A stretch of DNA of 35,635 nt from Haplosporangium gracile (Eukaryota > Mortierellomycota > Mortierellomycetes > Mortierellales > Mortierellaceae), in assembly GCA_015499985.1 (NCBI GenBank), contig JAAAUF010000351.1, positions 2,516 to 38,150 on the forward strand, given 5' to 3'. Position 1 is the stretch's first letter; each line of letters begins with the position of its first letter. Shown piece after piece: positions 9,199 to 18,470 of the stretch. Position numbers and translations under genes: made by a program. The notes under the pieces were generated by a model, which worked only from the letters and a program-made list of their open reading frames with translations, was not told the origin of the DNA and did not search any database.

Positions 9199-10588
9199 TG
9201 TTTTTTAGGGGTAGTGGTGTGAGGATGAGGGTAAGGGATGTTGAGGTGTGAGTAGGTGAAAGTCGGCTAGCACAGCTTTTACCAGAGTGTGAAGAAGGAA
9301 AGACAGAGTTGATTTTTTTGACAAAGAAGAAAAGAAACAGAAAGAAAGCGAAGGGATTAAAAAGAAGATGAAAGAAAAAGGAATACGAGAGGGTGCTAAA
9401 AAGAAGAATCTGAAATAAAGAACGTGCAAAAGGAGTGCAGGAGTAGTTACACGGCTGTGAATTGCGGAGGTGGTATATTATTGTTTCCTCGGGTGTTTTT
9501 TGTTATGAGGATGGGGTTGGCAGACAACTCCTTGAAGTATAAAGGACGTTGTTGAGGTTTGAAGGGAGGAGATGTGGTGACCTGTTTTAGGACTATGAAC
9601 ATCAATGGAGAGGAGGATTGAATAGGGCAATTGGTCGCTGTATGGTTAGGAAGCCAGGAGAGAAAAGAGGGGTGCAGTGAAGGCAAAGGCAAGTGTTTAA
9701 GGAAGAGGGTAACGGGATGATGGTTGGATGGCTGGATGATGCAGCAGGGATCAGTGTAATGGAGAGGTTCAAAAGAAAAAGAACTAGGAAGTGAGCTGCG
9801 AAGAACTGAACGAAAAGAAAGTGAAGGATTGAATGAATAAGTGAATGGATGAATGCGTCGGGAAGGAGGAAGGGAAGAGAAATAATATAAGGAATGAAAA
9901 CAAGAGGATTAGGACAGAAAGGATGAGGAAAGAAAGGGAATCAAAGAAAGAAAAAAAAGGGTGGCATAATTACCAACATTGATGGGCCGAAGAAAATAAA
10001 AAAAAAAAGAGCAATGGTGGCCAAGGCACACATGCACGCATGCACACGGACATAGGCAAAGTAATAAAAAGGCAGCAACAGCAACGACGACAAACGCCAT
10101 GATGCCACCACAAAGAAAAACAAAGGACATGGATCATCCTACAATTAACAAAATCGTTCTAAAAATGTTGCTGGTTGTTTATGTCTTCGTTTGTGATTGC
10201 AGCTCCTTTTCTTTCTCATTGCTATTCATGCAGTTCGTAGCCGCCTTTGTTAGCATTTTTGGTTTTTGGTTGCTCACTTGCATCGTAACCCATTTTTCTC
10301 GCGCTACTCCATACATCACATAAAACACACACGTAGCTCCTGAGCAACAAAGACAAGCCTTGAAGAGTTTATCTCATACGAAGTGCATTGATTTTTTTGA
10401 CACAATTAACTAGCAAGTTGACATTATCAACACCGAGGGGCTACAAACAAATGGTACATGTTTATGTTGACTGAATGACAAGGATAAGAGAGGATAAGAG
10501 AGGGAGCAATTAATCACTTTGGACCGCAAGTTGTTCTCTTGATACGCCCACCTGTTTACTCCTTGACGAGCAATAGGGCCCCTTATCG
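9199..10588. other. Intergenic region, no supported gene
   Basis: This 1.4 kb lies upstream of the 852-aa gene. From 9200 to about 10000 it is purine-rich on + (pyrimidine-rich on the sense strand of that gene), like the leaders of other genes here. A TTATATTATT on the minus strand (9881-9890) is a weak TATA candidate, but it would give a leader of about 680 nt. Frames at 10099-10323 (+) and 9909-10130 (-) are hydrophobic low-complexity readings without motif support. No tRNA or repeat was seen. Confidence 0.5.
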
Positions 10589-11280
10589 CTATAAGCTACC
10601 AGTCAGAACATTAGCCATCAAAACGATCGTGACAGTGACAGTGTACAATATGACGACCCACCAGGTCGTTTTCATTCTTTGTGTCCCTTTGTTTAAGTCT
10701 CCTTGATCATCGTCTGACTGCTTGAGTGCTTTTGGTGCCTGAAAAAGGAATAATCGGGAGTGATCGCGTGTCGCGTTCCTGATTTTTTTGAATAAATTGA
10801 CTTCGACAGATGACCGATCAGATCTCCTTCTTCACCTTTTTTTTTTGTATTCTCCTGAACACAAGGCCGTTCTTGCACTAGAACCCATAATGAACACCTT
10901 CCTTGTCTGCATCAAACAATGATTAAAATGGCCATGCTGACTAGTATTTACGCCACGATCAATCAAGGACCTATTCTTTGTATTTGTAGTCAACTTCCCC
11001 AGAAATAGCTCTCTACAAATTCGGCTAGTTCATATGCTCATATAAGGCAAATGAACAAAGACAAACTAATGCAGGCCTGTTGTCCCAAAAAAAAAATAGC
11101 GAAATGGATGTAAAACTGAGCAAGGGTGATGGCAAAGGCCTAGACAACGCGGCGACGAGAACTGGAGTGAATAGAGCAGGCAGGAGGAGCACAAGAGAGC
11201 AAATTATAAGAAAAACTCCTAAATTCTTATCGCACCTGGTGTTCACGTCCACACAGACTTACCCGAGTGTTTTTGCCCAT
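10589..11280 (-). CDS. Probable small tail-anchored membrane protein (spliced, structure partly uncertain)
   Basis: Two parts support a gene on the minus strand. The last exon, 10738-10589, follows a strong CCTTTTTCAG acceptor. It encodes 49 residues: a short polar/acidic stretch (QSDDDQGD), then basic residues (QRMK), then a clean C-terminal span of about 22 hydrophobic residues starting TTWWVVILY, and a stop five to six residues later. Upstream, an ATG at 11280 (G at -3 and +4) opens MGKNTR and runs into a perfect GTAAGT donor at 11262, in phase 0 with the last exon. Direct joining gives 55 aa with a 524-nt intron. A 9-nt internal exon (10907-10899, Thr-Arg-Lys) after a TTGATGCAG acceptor would also keep frame, but its donor is weak. 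The architecture suggests a type II or tail-anchored ER, Golgi or mitochondrial protein. It resembles RAMP4/SERP1 in size and layout, but not clearly in sequence. No family is claimed. Confidence 0.42.
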
Positions 11281-11610
11281 TGCGTGAAAAGAGGCGAGCG
11301 GGCTCGGAGAGGCCGTAATAATAAGATGATGCAAGGAAACTCCTTAAATTAAGAAACAGTAACAGGAGAAGGTAAAGTACAAGGAGATGGGCCTCATTTT
11401 TTGGCCTCGTAGAACCTTCATCCTCTCTCCATTATCCAATGACACGTCGAATTTGGACCAACGTTGTCGCTGTTAATTCTTTTATTTCAATCGTCGTTGA
11501 TGTCTTTTGTACACAGATACAGGATAAGAGTTGATGATGGTGGTGATGGTGGGTGGGTGGGTGTGATGGTAGCTATTGCCAGTATAAGAGGAAGATCCTG
11601 TCATGCATTT
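11281..11610. other. Intergenic region between tandem minus-strand genes
   Basis: This 330 bp lies between the isochorismatase stop and the small-gene start. It holds AATAAA on the minus strand at 11481-11486 (125 nt after the isochorismatase stop), which is a fair polyadenylation signal. A CTTATTATTA on the minus strand near 11320 could serve the small gene as a TATA-like element. Nothing else is seen. Confidence 0.4.
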
Positions 11611-12806
11611 TTAAATGTTGCTCTTGAAGAACAACTTGTTTCCTGCAGTCGCCTCCTTGGTCTCCTTGACAAGGTTCGAGATCATCTTGAACTTTTCGTG
11701 CTTGGAATCTCCGAGTAGCTGGAAGAGGATCGACTCGCTCGTTGTAACATACCCACCTGCGGATTTGACGCGCTATGTGTTTCCCGGCAAATTGACGGGA
11801 ATGATGACATATGGCGAAAAGAACAAAGAAGATACAAGAGAGCGTTTGTGCTGGGTGAGTTAATTTGCTGCAAAATGATGTTTTCTGAAAAGAAAAGTTC
11901 CGAGGGGTCGGACATTTCGGGAAGAACGATGGGAATTTACGAAGCTGAAAAAAAGTATAGTCCGAAGGAGGAGAGAGCAAACTTACGTTCAAGGCGTGCT
12001 CAATCTCATAGCTGTTCATGCTGGACACACCATCGGCAAGCACATGGACATCATAGTTGTTCTCCAACAGATCCAAGGCCGTCTGAAGCACACACACGTG
12101 GGACTATGCATAAGAAGACAAAGAGATAGTGACGCGTTTGAGTAAGCGAGACTTTGATCCAATGGATACATAAAAAAAGACCTTTGGCTTGCCAATACTG
12201 CATTCAGCCAAAATATAGCGACGTTACATACCTCGATGCCAAAGAGGACGACGGACTTGATGCCCTTGAGCTCCTTCTCGACCTCGGGGACATACATGGA
12301 GAACTTTGTCTTGGGATAGTTGACCTTTGCCTGCGACAAGTCCAATTCAGTGGCGGTTGCGCCTAATGCCTTGGGGTTCTATTTTTTTGCATGTCGGGTC
12401 AAGAAGGGGGATGTGGGATGTGTCATAAGGAAAATTGGACGAGCCGTAATGTATGTAACCACCATAATTTTTTTTTCTCACGGCTCCAATGCATACACAA
12501 CAAAAAAATCAACGAACCTGCTCAGTGACAATCAGTGGGATATCGAGTGCCTTATGGGCAGCAATCTATATTCAATTGGCATACAAACAGGAGTTGTTAG
12601 GTTGGGGTAAGAGTTTGTGTATAAGGTCGGCGTGTCAACAAAAAATGCGCAAGGTATGATAGTGAAAGGGTGGGTACCATCTTTTGGGCGGTGGCGACGA
12701 CGGAGGGGTACTGGAAGATGTGGGTTCTGAACTTTTCCTGAATGTCGCAGAGGAAGAATGCGGTTGTCTTTTGATGGACACGGCCGACGTTACGGAGAAC
12801 AGACAT
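11611..12806 (-). CDS. Isochorismatase-fold cysteine hydrolase (ISOC1/ISOC2-like)
   Basis: Member of the isochorismatase-like hydrolase superfamily, closest in pattern to the eukaryotic ISOC1/ISOC2 group; the substrate is unknown. Five exons on the minus strand: 12806-12678, 12565-12518, 12378-12232, 12103-11987 and 11772-11611, giving 200 aa, the usual length. All four introns are phase 0. Signatures in order are [10 protein letters not shown] with the catalytic Asp21, LIVTEQ closing exon 2, YPKTKFSM with the presumed catalytic Lys82, [15 protein letters not shown] with nucleophile Cys112, and a [12 protein letters not shown] segment near the C-terminus. The Asp-Lys-Cys triad is complete, so it should be active. 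The exon 3/4 junction falls exactly between GIE and SHVC, and joining restores the family motif. There is no signal peptide; a cytosolic or peroxisomal location cannot be decided. It is transcribed divergently from SKI2. In animals this group is not linked to true isochorismate metabolism, so siderophore chemistry should not be assumed. Confidence 0.93.
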
Positions 12807-13159
12807 AGTAATGTAGTTTTTAATAGTGAGTGAGGAGTGGGATGAAGAGTTGAAAAGAGATGAATGAGCGGCGGTTGTGGAGAAAAAGAAAAGAAAAGAA
12901 AAGATTATCCTTTTGACCCGCTGCGAAGTACGAACTGGGCCGAGAAAGGGTTGCGCCCACAAACCTTAGCTGCTCACCCATTTTTGAAAGGGCCCTGGAC
13001 TCTCCGACGCGGGGAGGCGATCGCTGTTAACAAGTCAGGTGCATCTGGACTTGAGCTGGGCCAAATGTAAGAGTCGGTGGCTTAGTCAGGACAACGATTC
13101 TTTTGTGGGCTTGAACCTGAACAACCAACGACCACCAGTTCACGACATCACCTCACACA
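12807..13159. promoter_or_regulatory. Divergent promoter of isochorismatase-like gene and SKI2
   Basis: Only 353 bp separates the two opposite start codons, so both promoters must lie here or inside the genes. The isochorismatase side has a short pyrimidine leader on its sense strand (about 12870-12905). The centre is GC-richer and contains GCGATCGC near 13018. No clear TATA box is seen for either gene. Confidence 0.5.
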
Positions 13160-16100
13160 ATGGCCACCCAAGGTACAATGCAGGAACATACTCAAAGGAC
13201 ACCATGGCAGACGTCAAGTCACAAAGAACACGTACAGAGAAAATAAAAAAATATACTCATCTCTTCCATACTGTTTCTCTGAATTGAATGATCTCTGTAG
13301 ACACAAGCGACCTGTTGGCGCGTCTCAAAGCCGCAGCTTTTCCCGACGTGGACGCGAGCGCACTCCCCGATAAATTTCAGGTATGGATTTCTGGATCGTA
13401 TGAGCAGGATTTTCGAGAGATGTTGCACTCAATACATTGAGAACAAAGCTCATTGACACATTGCTTTATTTACTTTCTTTGACGTGAATAGCTTCCAGAA
13501 TCGATCGTGGGACCTCAGACATACGATCAGATCAAACAGGACATTGAGCACGAACACCTCTTCCCCAGCAACACCTTCTCGACCGCCTGGCTGAACAAAT
13601 GTCAGGAACTTTTTGACCGCGACCAAGAGTTCACCACCCTTCTCTCAATGGACCCTTCGCCCGCCGAAGCAACCCTCACACTCCAGCCTCACAACGTCTA
13701 CGGCCAACGTGGAGGCTATTATGAAAACAACTTGCGCACCACTCATCTCGTCGGATCCAGCACTGTCGCCTCGACTTCCATCATGACCGCCAAAAACTCG
13801 ACCAGCTTCTCGCGTGCACCTGGAAAGCGGACAGATTTCGTCCGCGGCAAAGCCGGATACTTCCCCTTCACGCCCGGTGGGTTGGATGCTCAGGAGATCC
13901 AAGGCGCGAGCATCTTAGAGGCAGAGAGGGATGCGCTCGGAATGGATGATGTTGATATCGCAAGGACCATTGTCGAGGGCCTGTCTCTGGACTCTGAGGA
14001 GATCCTGACCATTCCTCCTGGCTTTAGTCGGGGTCTCTTTTCGGATCAGGAGGCGACTGCTGGGGAATCAGACAAGGGTGGTTTGTTCAACATTGCCGAT
14101 CTTCTTTCGGGACAGACCGTGCAGGAAGATGCTGATTTTGAGGCTCTCTTGGACCCAGTGAACAGGTTAGAGACCGAAGTATCAACAGCGACAGAAACAA
14201 CAGAGACCATAGCAGTACCAGTTCCAGATGCCGAGTCCGAGACGCCCGACGAAGTCGACGCCATTCTCGACAGTGTTGTTCCTGTTGCAGCACCTAAACG
14301 AGCCATCACAGCAGCACAGGCCAAGGGACGCGAATGGGCTCATGTTGTCGACGTCAACGCTCCCTTCGACGACTTTTACACTCATGTCCCAGAAATGGCG
14401 CACGACTTTCCCTTCGAGCTCGACACTTTCCAGAAGCGGGCCGTTTACCATCTAGAGAAGGGCGAGTGTGTCTTTGTGGCCGCCCATACCAGTGCAGGGA
14501 AGACGGTGGTGGCTGAGTATGCGATTGCGTTGGCAGCTAAGCACATGACCAAGGCCATTTATACATCACCCATCAAGGCACTTTCGAATCAAAAGTTCCG
14601 CGACTTCAAGGGCACGTTCGAGGAGGTCGGTATCCTAACAGGAGATGTTCAGATCAATCCCGAGGCTTCCTGTCTAATCATGACGACCGAGATTCTCAGG
14701 AGTATGCTCTACCGCGGTGCCGATTTGATCCGCGATGTCGAGTTTGTCATCTTTGACGAGGTTCACTATGTCAACGATCTGGAACGTGGAGTTGTTTGGG
14801 AGGAGGTCATCATCATGTTGCCCGCTCACGTCACGCTGATTCTCTTGTCAGCAACGGTCCCCAACACCAAGGAGTTTGCCGACTGGGTTGGACGCACCAA
14901 GAAGAAAGATATCTATGTGATCAGTACGCCCAAGCGCCCCGTTCCTCTTGAGCACCATCTCTTTGCAGGCCGCGAAGTTCACAAGATTGTCGATGCCAAG
15001 CAGACGTGGCTGCCTCTCGGTTACAAGAGTGCGACCGATGCGATGGCCAAAAAGGAAGTTGATCTCAAGGCCTCGCAGAGAGGAGGTCGCGGCGGAGGAC
15101 GTGGGGGTGGAGGTGGGGGACGTGGCGGTGGAAACTTTGGAGGTGGTGGTGGATGGAGGAACAACACAATGGATAAGAACCTGTTTACGCACCTGGTTGC
15201 CTACCTCAACAAGAAAGAGCTGCTACCCGTCGTTGTCTTTACTTTCTCAAAGAAGAAGTGCGAGGAGAACGCCACCAGTCTGTCGAGCACGGATCTGATG
15301 ACTTCATCTCAGAAGAGTGAAGTCCACGTCTTTTTCGAAAAGTCGCTTGTTCGACTTCACGGCACCGATCGCGAGCTGCCTCAGATCCAGAGAATGCGGG
15401 ATCTGCTCAGCAGAGGTATTGCCGTCCATCACTCTGGTCTCTTGCCCATCATCAAAGAGGTAAGTAGCAAGCTCTCTTGTCGGATGTTAATAAGGCTTGC
15501 TTTTACTTCTTGTATAGGATTACTAACAGCTTCTCGCCTTTGCTTGCTATGGCTATAGATGGTTGAGATCTTGTTTGCGCGTGGATTAGTCAAGGTCCTG
15601 TTCGCCACAGAGACTTTTGCAATGGTAAGTACTTTCGTCGTTGTCAACTTGCAAAAGAAATTAGCGTCTCTTTATACAAGTCGTTGACACTTCATTGATT
15701 CATCTTTGCCTTTTTACATTGACAGGGTGTGAACATGCCGGCTCGTACGGTTGTCTTCTCGGGTATCCGTAAACACGATGGACACAGCTTCCGCAACCTC
15801 CTGCCAGGTTAGAACACTGCTATTGCTATTTTTACTTGGATATGAGCTTAGTCTTCAAGCCAATTTTTAACGCCCATTGTTATGTGGACCCAAGGCGAAT
15901 ACACGCAGATGTCTGGACGCGCTGGACGTCGAGGATTGGACTCAACAGGACTGGTCATCATTGCCTGCAACGGCGATTCTCCTCCAGAGGTATGTTTGAG
16001 ACCTTACCTTACTCTGTCGAAAGCTTTCTTGAGCCGCCTTCGCCCTTTTCTTGGTAAAAATGCTTTACTCATCGCGTGTATACTCTCCGATTGTGTAACG

Positions 16101-18320
16101 TCTACAGGTGATCGAATTGCAGGAGATGCTGTTGGGTAAGGCTACAAAGCTGCAGTCTCAGTTCCGTCTAACCTACAACATGATTCTAAACTTGCTTCGT
16201 GTGGAGGCATTGCGTGTTGAAGAGATGATCAAGCGCAGTTTCTCTGAGAACTCTGCCCAAAAGACCATGCCCGAGAAGGAGAAGCTCTTTGCGGAGGTAA
16301 ACTTATGTAGTGACAAAAACACCTTAACGTGCTGTGTATAGTCATTGTATTAGGTATTGAATACGCCAATTGACGTTATTGTGATACTTGTATATATTAG
16401 AGCGCAAAGTCGATGGAGAGCCTGAAGAGGCTGGACTGCTTCATCTGCAACAAGGACATTGAGGACTTCTACAACAGCTCGTCCAAGATGATCACGATCA
16501 ACCACCAGCTTATGGACAAGATTGTCAGGCAAATGTTTGGTATCAAGGCGCTGAGCGCCGGTCGCATCGTCATCCTGAATAGCACTGTAAGTGTTTCCCC
16601 AGGGTGGATACCCTTTTGATGGTCATTTATTTTAACCCTCTTGTAGTATATTCAAGAGCCTTTGAGTTTGACGCGTTTATTTTTGGTATCAAGTTCCATA
16701 GAAATACCCCGGCGGTTATTCTCAAGACGGTGGCAGAGGCAGATATGGCGGCCAAACAGGTCAAGTCGTTCTGGTGCTGCATTCTGACCGAAGTTGCCTC
16801 AAAGGAGGGTAAGTATTTCCACTACTATTCTGATGGTGTGCAAGTACAACAGCCTCTGTCAGCTCGTACTAACAACTTTGCTTACTTTATTTGAACTAAT
16901 AGACGCGTCGGCTCTGGACAAGGAGGTCTTGATCCCTATTACGCGACTCAAGACTTTCAACCACCAACAGACCAGCCAGGTCGTCGAAGCCGTGACATAC
17001 CACGATATCTTTACAATTACCGATACCACACTCCCAGGAATCAATGCCGAGGCGATCATCCGGAAGGATATCCAGGCTTTGGCCAAGGTCCGTCGGGAAT
17101 TGAACCAGTACGCCGAGGAGATTGATGAACGCCATGCCGGGCTGGTCAATGAGTTCAATTGGAGCAAGATCAAGGATTTGGAGTTTCGAGAGAACTTGGC
17201 GCAGAAGAAGGTTCTGTTCAATAAGATCCTTGCGTGCCAGTGTAACAAGTGTCCTGATCTCAAGCCTCACGTAAGTTGTTGGTTTTCATGGCTCGGTTGC
17301 GTAGGTTTTTTACATGTTGCGTAACGATATCTAATGCTTGTTGCCCTTTTCATATCGCTAAAAACGCACACACACCTATTAGTATGCGATGATTCACAAG
17401 GAAAGAGAGCTGCACGGGAAGCTGGAAGAACTGCAACGAACCATCTCTGACCAAAACCTCGAACTCCTCCCGGACTACCACCAGCGCGTTGCGATCCTCA
17501 AAGAACTCAACTACCTCGATCCAGAAAACTCGACCGTCCAACTCAAGGGCCGCGTCGCTTGTGAGATCAACACGGCCGATGAGCTGATCCTGACCGAGCT
17601 AATCCTCGACAATATGCTCTCTGAATTCGAACCTGAGGAGATTGTTGCCCTGTTGTCGTGCTTTGTCTGTCAGGAGAAGAATGCTTCGGAACCTGTTCTG
17701 ACTCCTCAGTTGACAAAGGGCAAGGAGATGATTTTGAAGATTGAGCTGAAGATGGCGGAAGTACAGAAGAAGGCCGGGCTTGAGTCTGCGACTGCTCCGG
17801 GCACTTCGGCGTTAAAGTTTGGGTTGACAGAGGTTGTTTATGAGTGGGCGAGAGGGATGAGTTTTAAGCAGATCACGGAACTCACTGACGTCCAAGAAGG
17901 TAAGATACATCTCTTGTTGTTGGTTCTTGGTTTATACTTGCTTGAGATTGAAGTGCTGTGAACACTTACAAAATAATACATGCTTTTCTTTGATGTTTTT
18001 TTTTTATTTTAAAAAAAAAACCATAAAATAGGTTCCATTGTCAGGACAATCCACAGACTGGACGAGACGTGCAGTGAGGTCAGAAACGCAGCCAGAATGA
18101 TTGGTGATGCTGCTCTTTATACAAAGATGGAGCTCGCTGGTCAAGCCATCAAACGCGATATTGTCTTTGCCGCCAGTTTGGTAAGCTACTTTCTTTTATT
18201 ATCTTTGTCGTTTTTTTATTTCTGCGGCACCGAACTCTTAGAAATGCGCGCGAACATGTCTTCTTGCCCGATAACTTACAATAAGCCTTCATTGCGTTCT
18301 GTCATCAATAGTACTATTAA
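13160..18320 (+). CDS. SKI2: SKI2-type DExH RNA helicase of the Ski complex
   Basis: ATP-dependent 3'-5' helicase that feeds mRNA to the cytoplasmic exosome within the Ski2-Ski3-Ski8 complex. Exons: 13160-13172, 13301-13380, 13492-15459, 15559-15624, 15726-15807, 15895-15989, 16108-16296, 16401-16586, 16694-16808, 16903-17270, 17383-17899, 18032-18180, 18312-18320. The product is 1278 aa, close to yeast Ski2 (1287). Helicase motifs: Walker A AHTSAGKT (362-369), [13 protein letters not shown] (453-456, the Ski2/Mtr4 variant), SAT (484-486), [15 protein letters not shown], and [10 protein letters not shown] (741-750). An RGG/Gly-rich insertion (about 561-588) lies between the RecA domains. An arch/KOW region follows, then the C-terminal helical domain ending [10 protein letters not shown]. 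Exon 1 carries only MATQ plus one base. The last exon is TAC TAT TAA, and it restores the family's conserved FAASLY ending; reading through instead adds 50 unrelated residues. It differs from Mtr4 by its N-terminal segment and by that ending. Confidence 0.96.
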
Positions 18321-18407
18321 AACCATGTAGTCAATCAAAGCAACTAAACGACTTCACTACCACCATCTCAAAATTAAAAGGATCTACACACACAATCCAT
18401 TGCCACA

Positions 18408-18413
18408 TTTATT
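18408..18413 (-). terminator. Polyadenylation signal of the F-box gene
   Basis: AATAAA on the minus strand, 58 nt past the F-box stop, in the 150-bp gap between the convergent F-box and SKI2 stop codons. SKI2 has only the variant ATTAAA, at 18316 (overlapping its stop) and 18373. The two 3' UTRs probably overlap. Confidence 0.55.
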
Positions 18414-18470
18414 ACAGTTCCAAATCTACAAATGCGAGCTAGAAAAAAACAGACAATAAGCTTCTGTTAT

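Noticed and set aside
9909..10130. Minus-strand frame with a signal-peptide-like start (AFVVVAVAAFLLL)
   Set aside because: It continues into homopolymeric Phe and Ser from T-rich sequence; Cys/Leu richness follows base composition and there is no homologous pattern.
10099..10323. 74-codon hydrophobic frame on +
   Set aside because: Composition reflects T-rich DNA; no conserved motif and no promoter evidence. Kept only as a remote possibility.
10589..10738. RAMP4/SERP1 identity for the small membrane protein
   Set aside because: Size and tail anchor fit, but the conserved region before the membrane span and the span itself do not match that family well enough.
18181..18330. Read-through C-terminus of SKI2 in the open frame after 18180
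   Set aside because: A GTAAGC donor lies exactly after the conserved AASL, and the acceptor at 18311 restores the family ending; the read-through is hydrophobic intron sequence.
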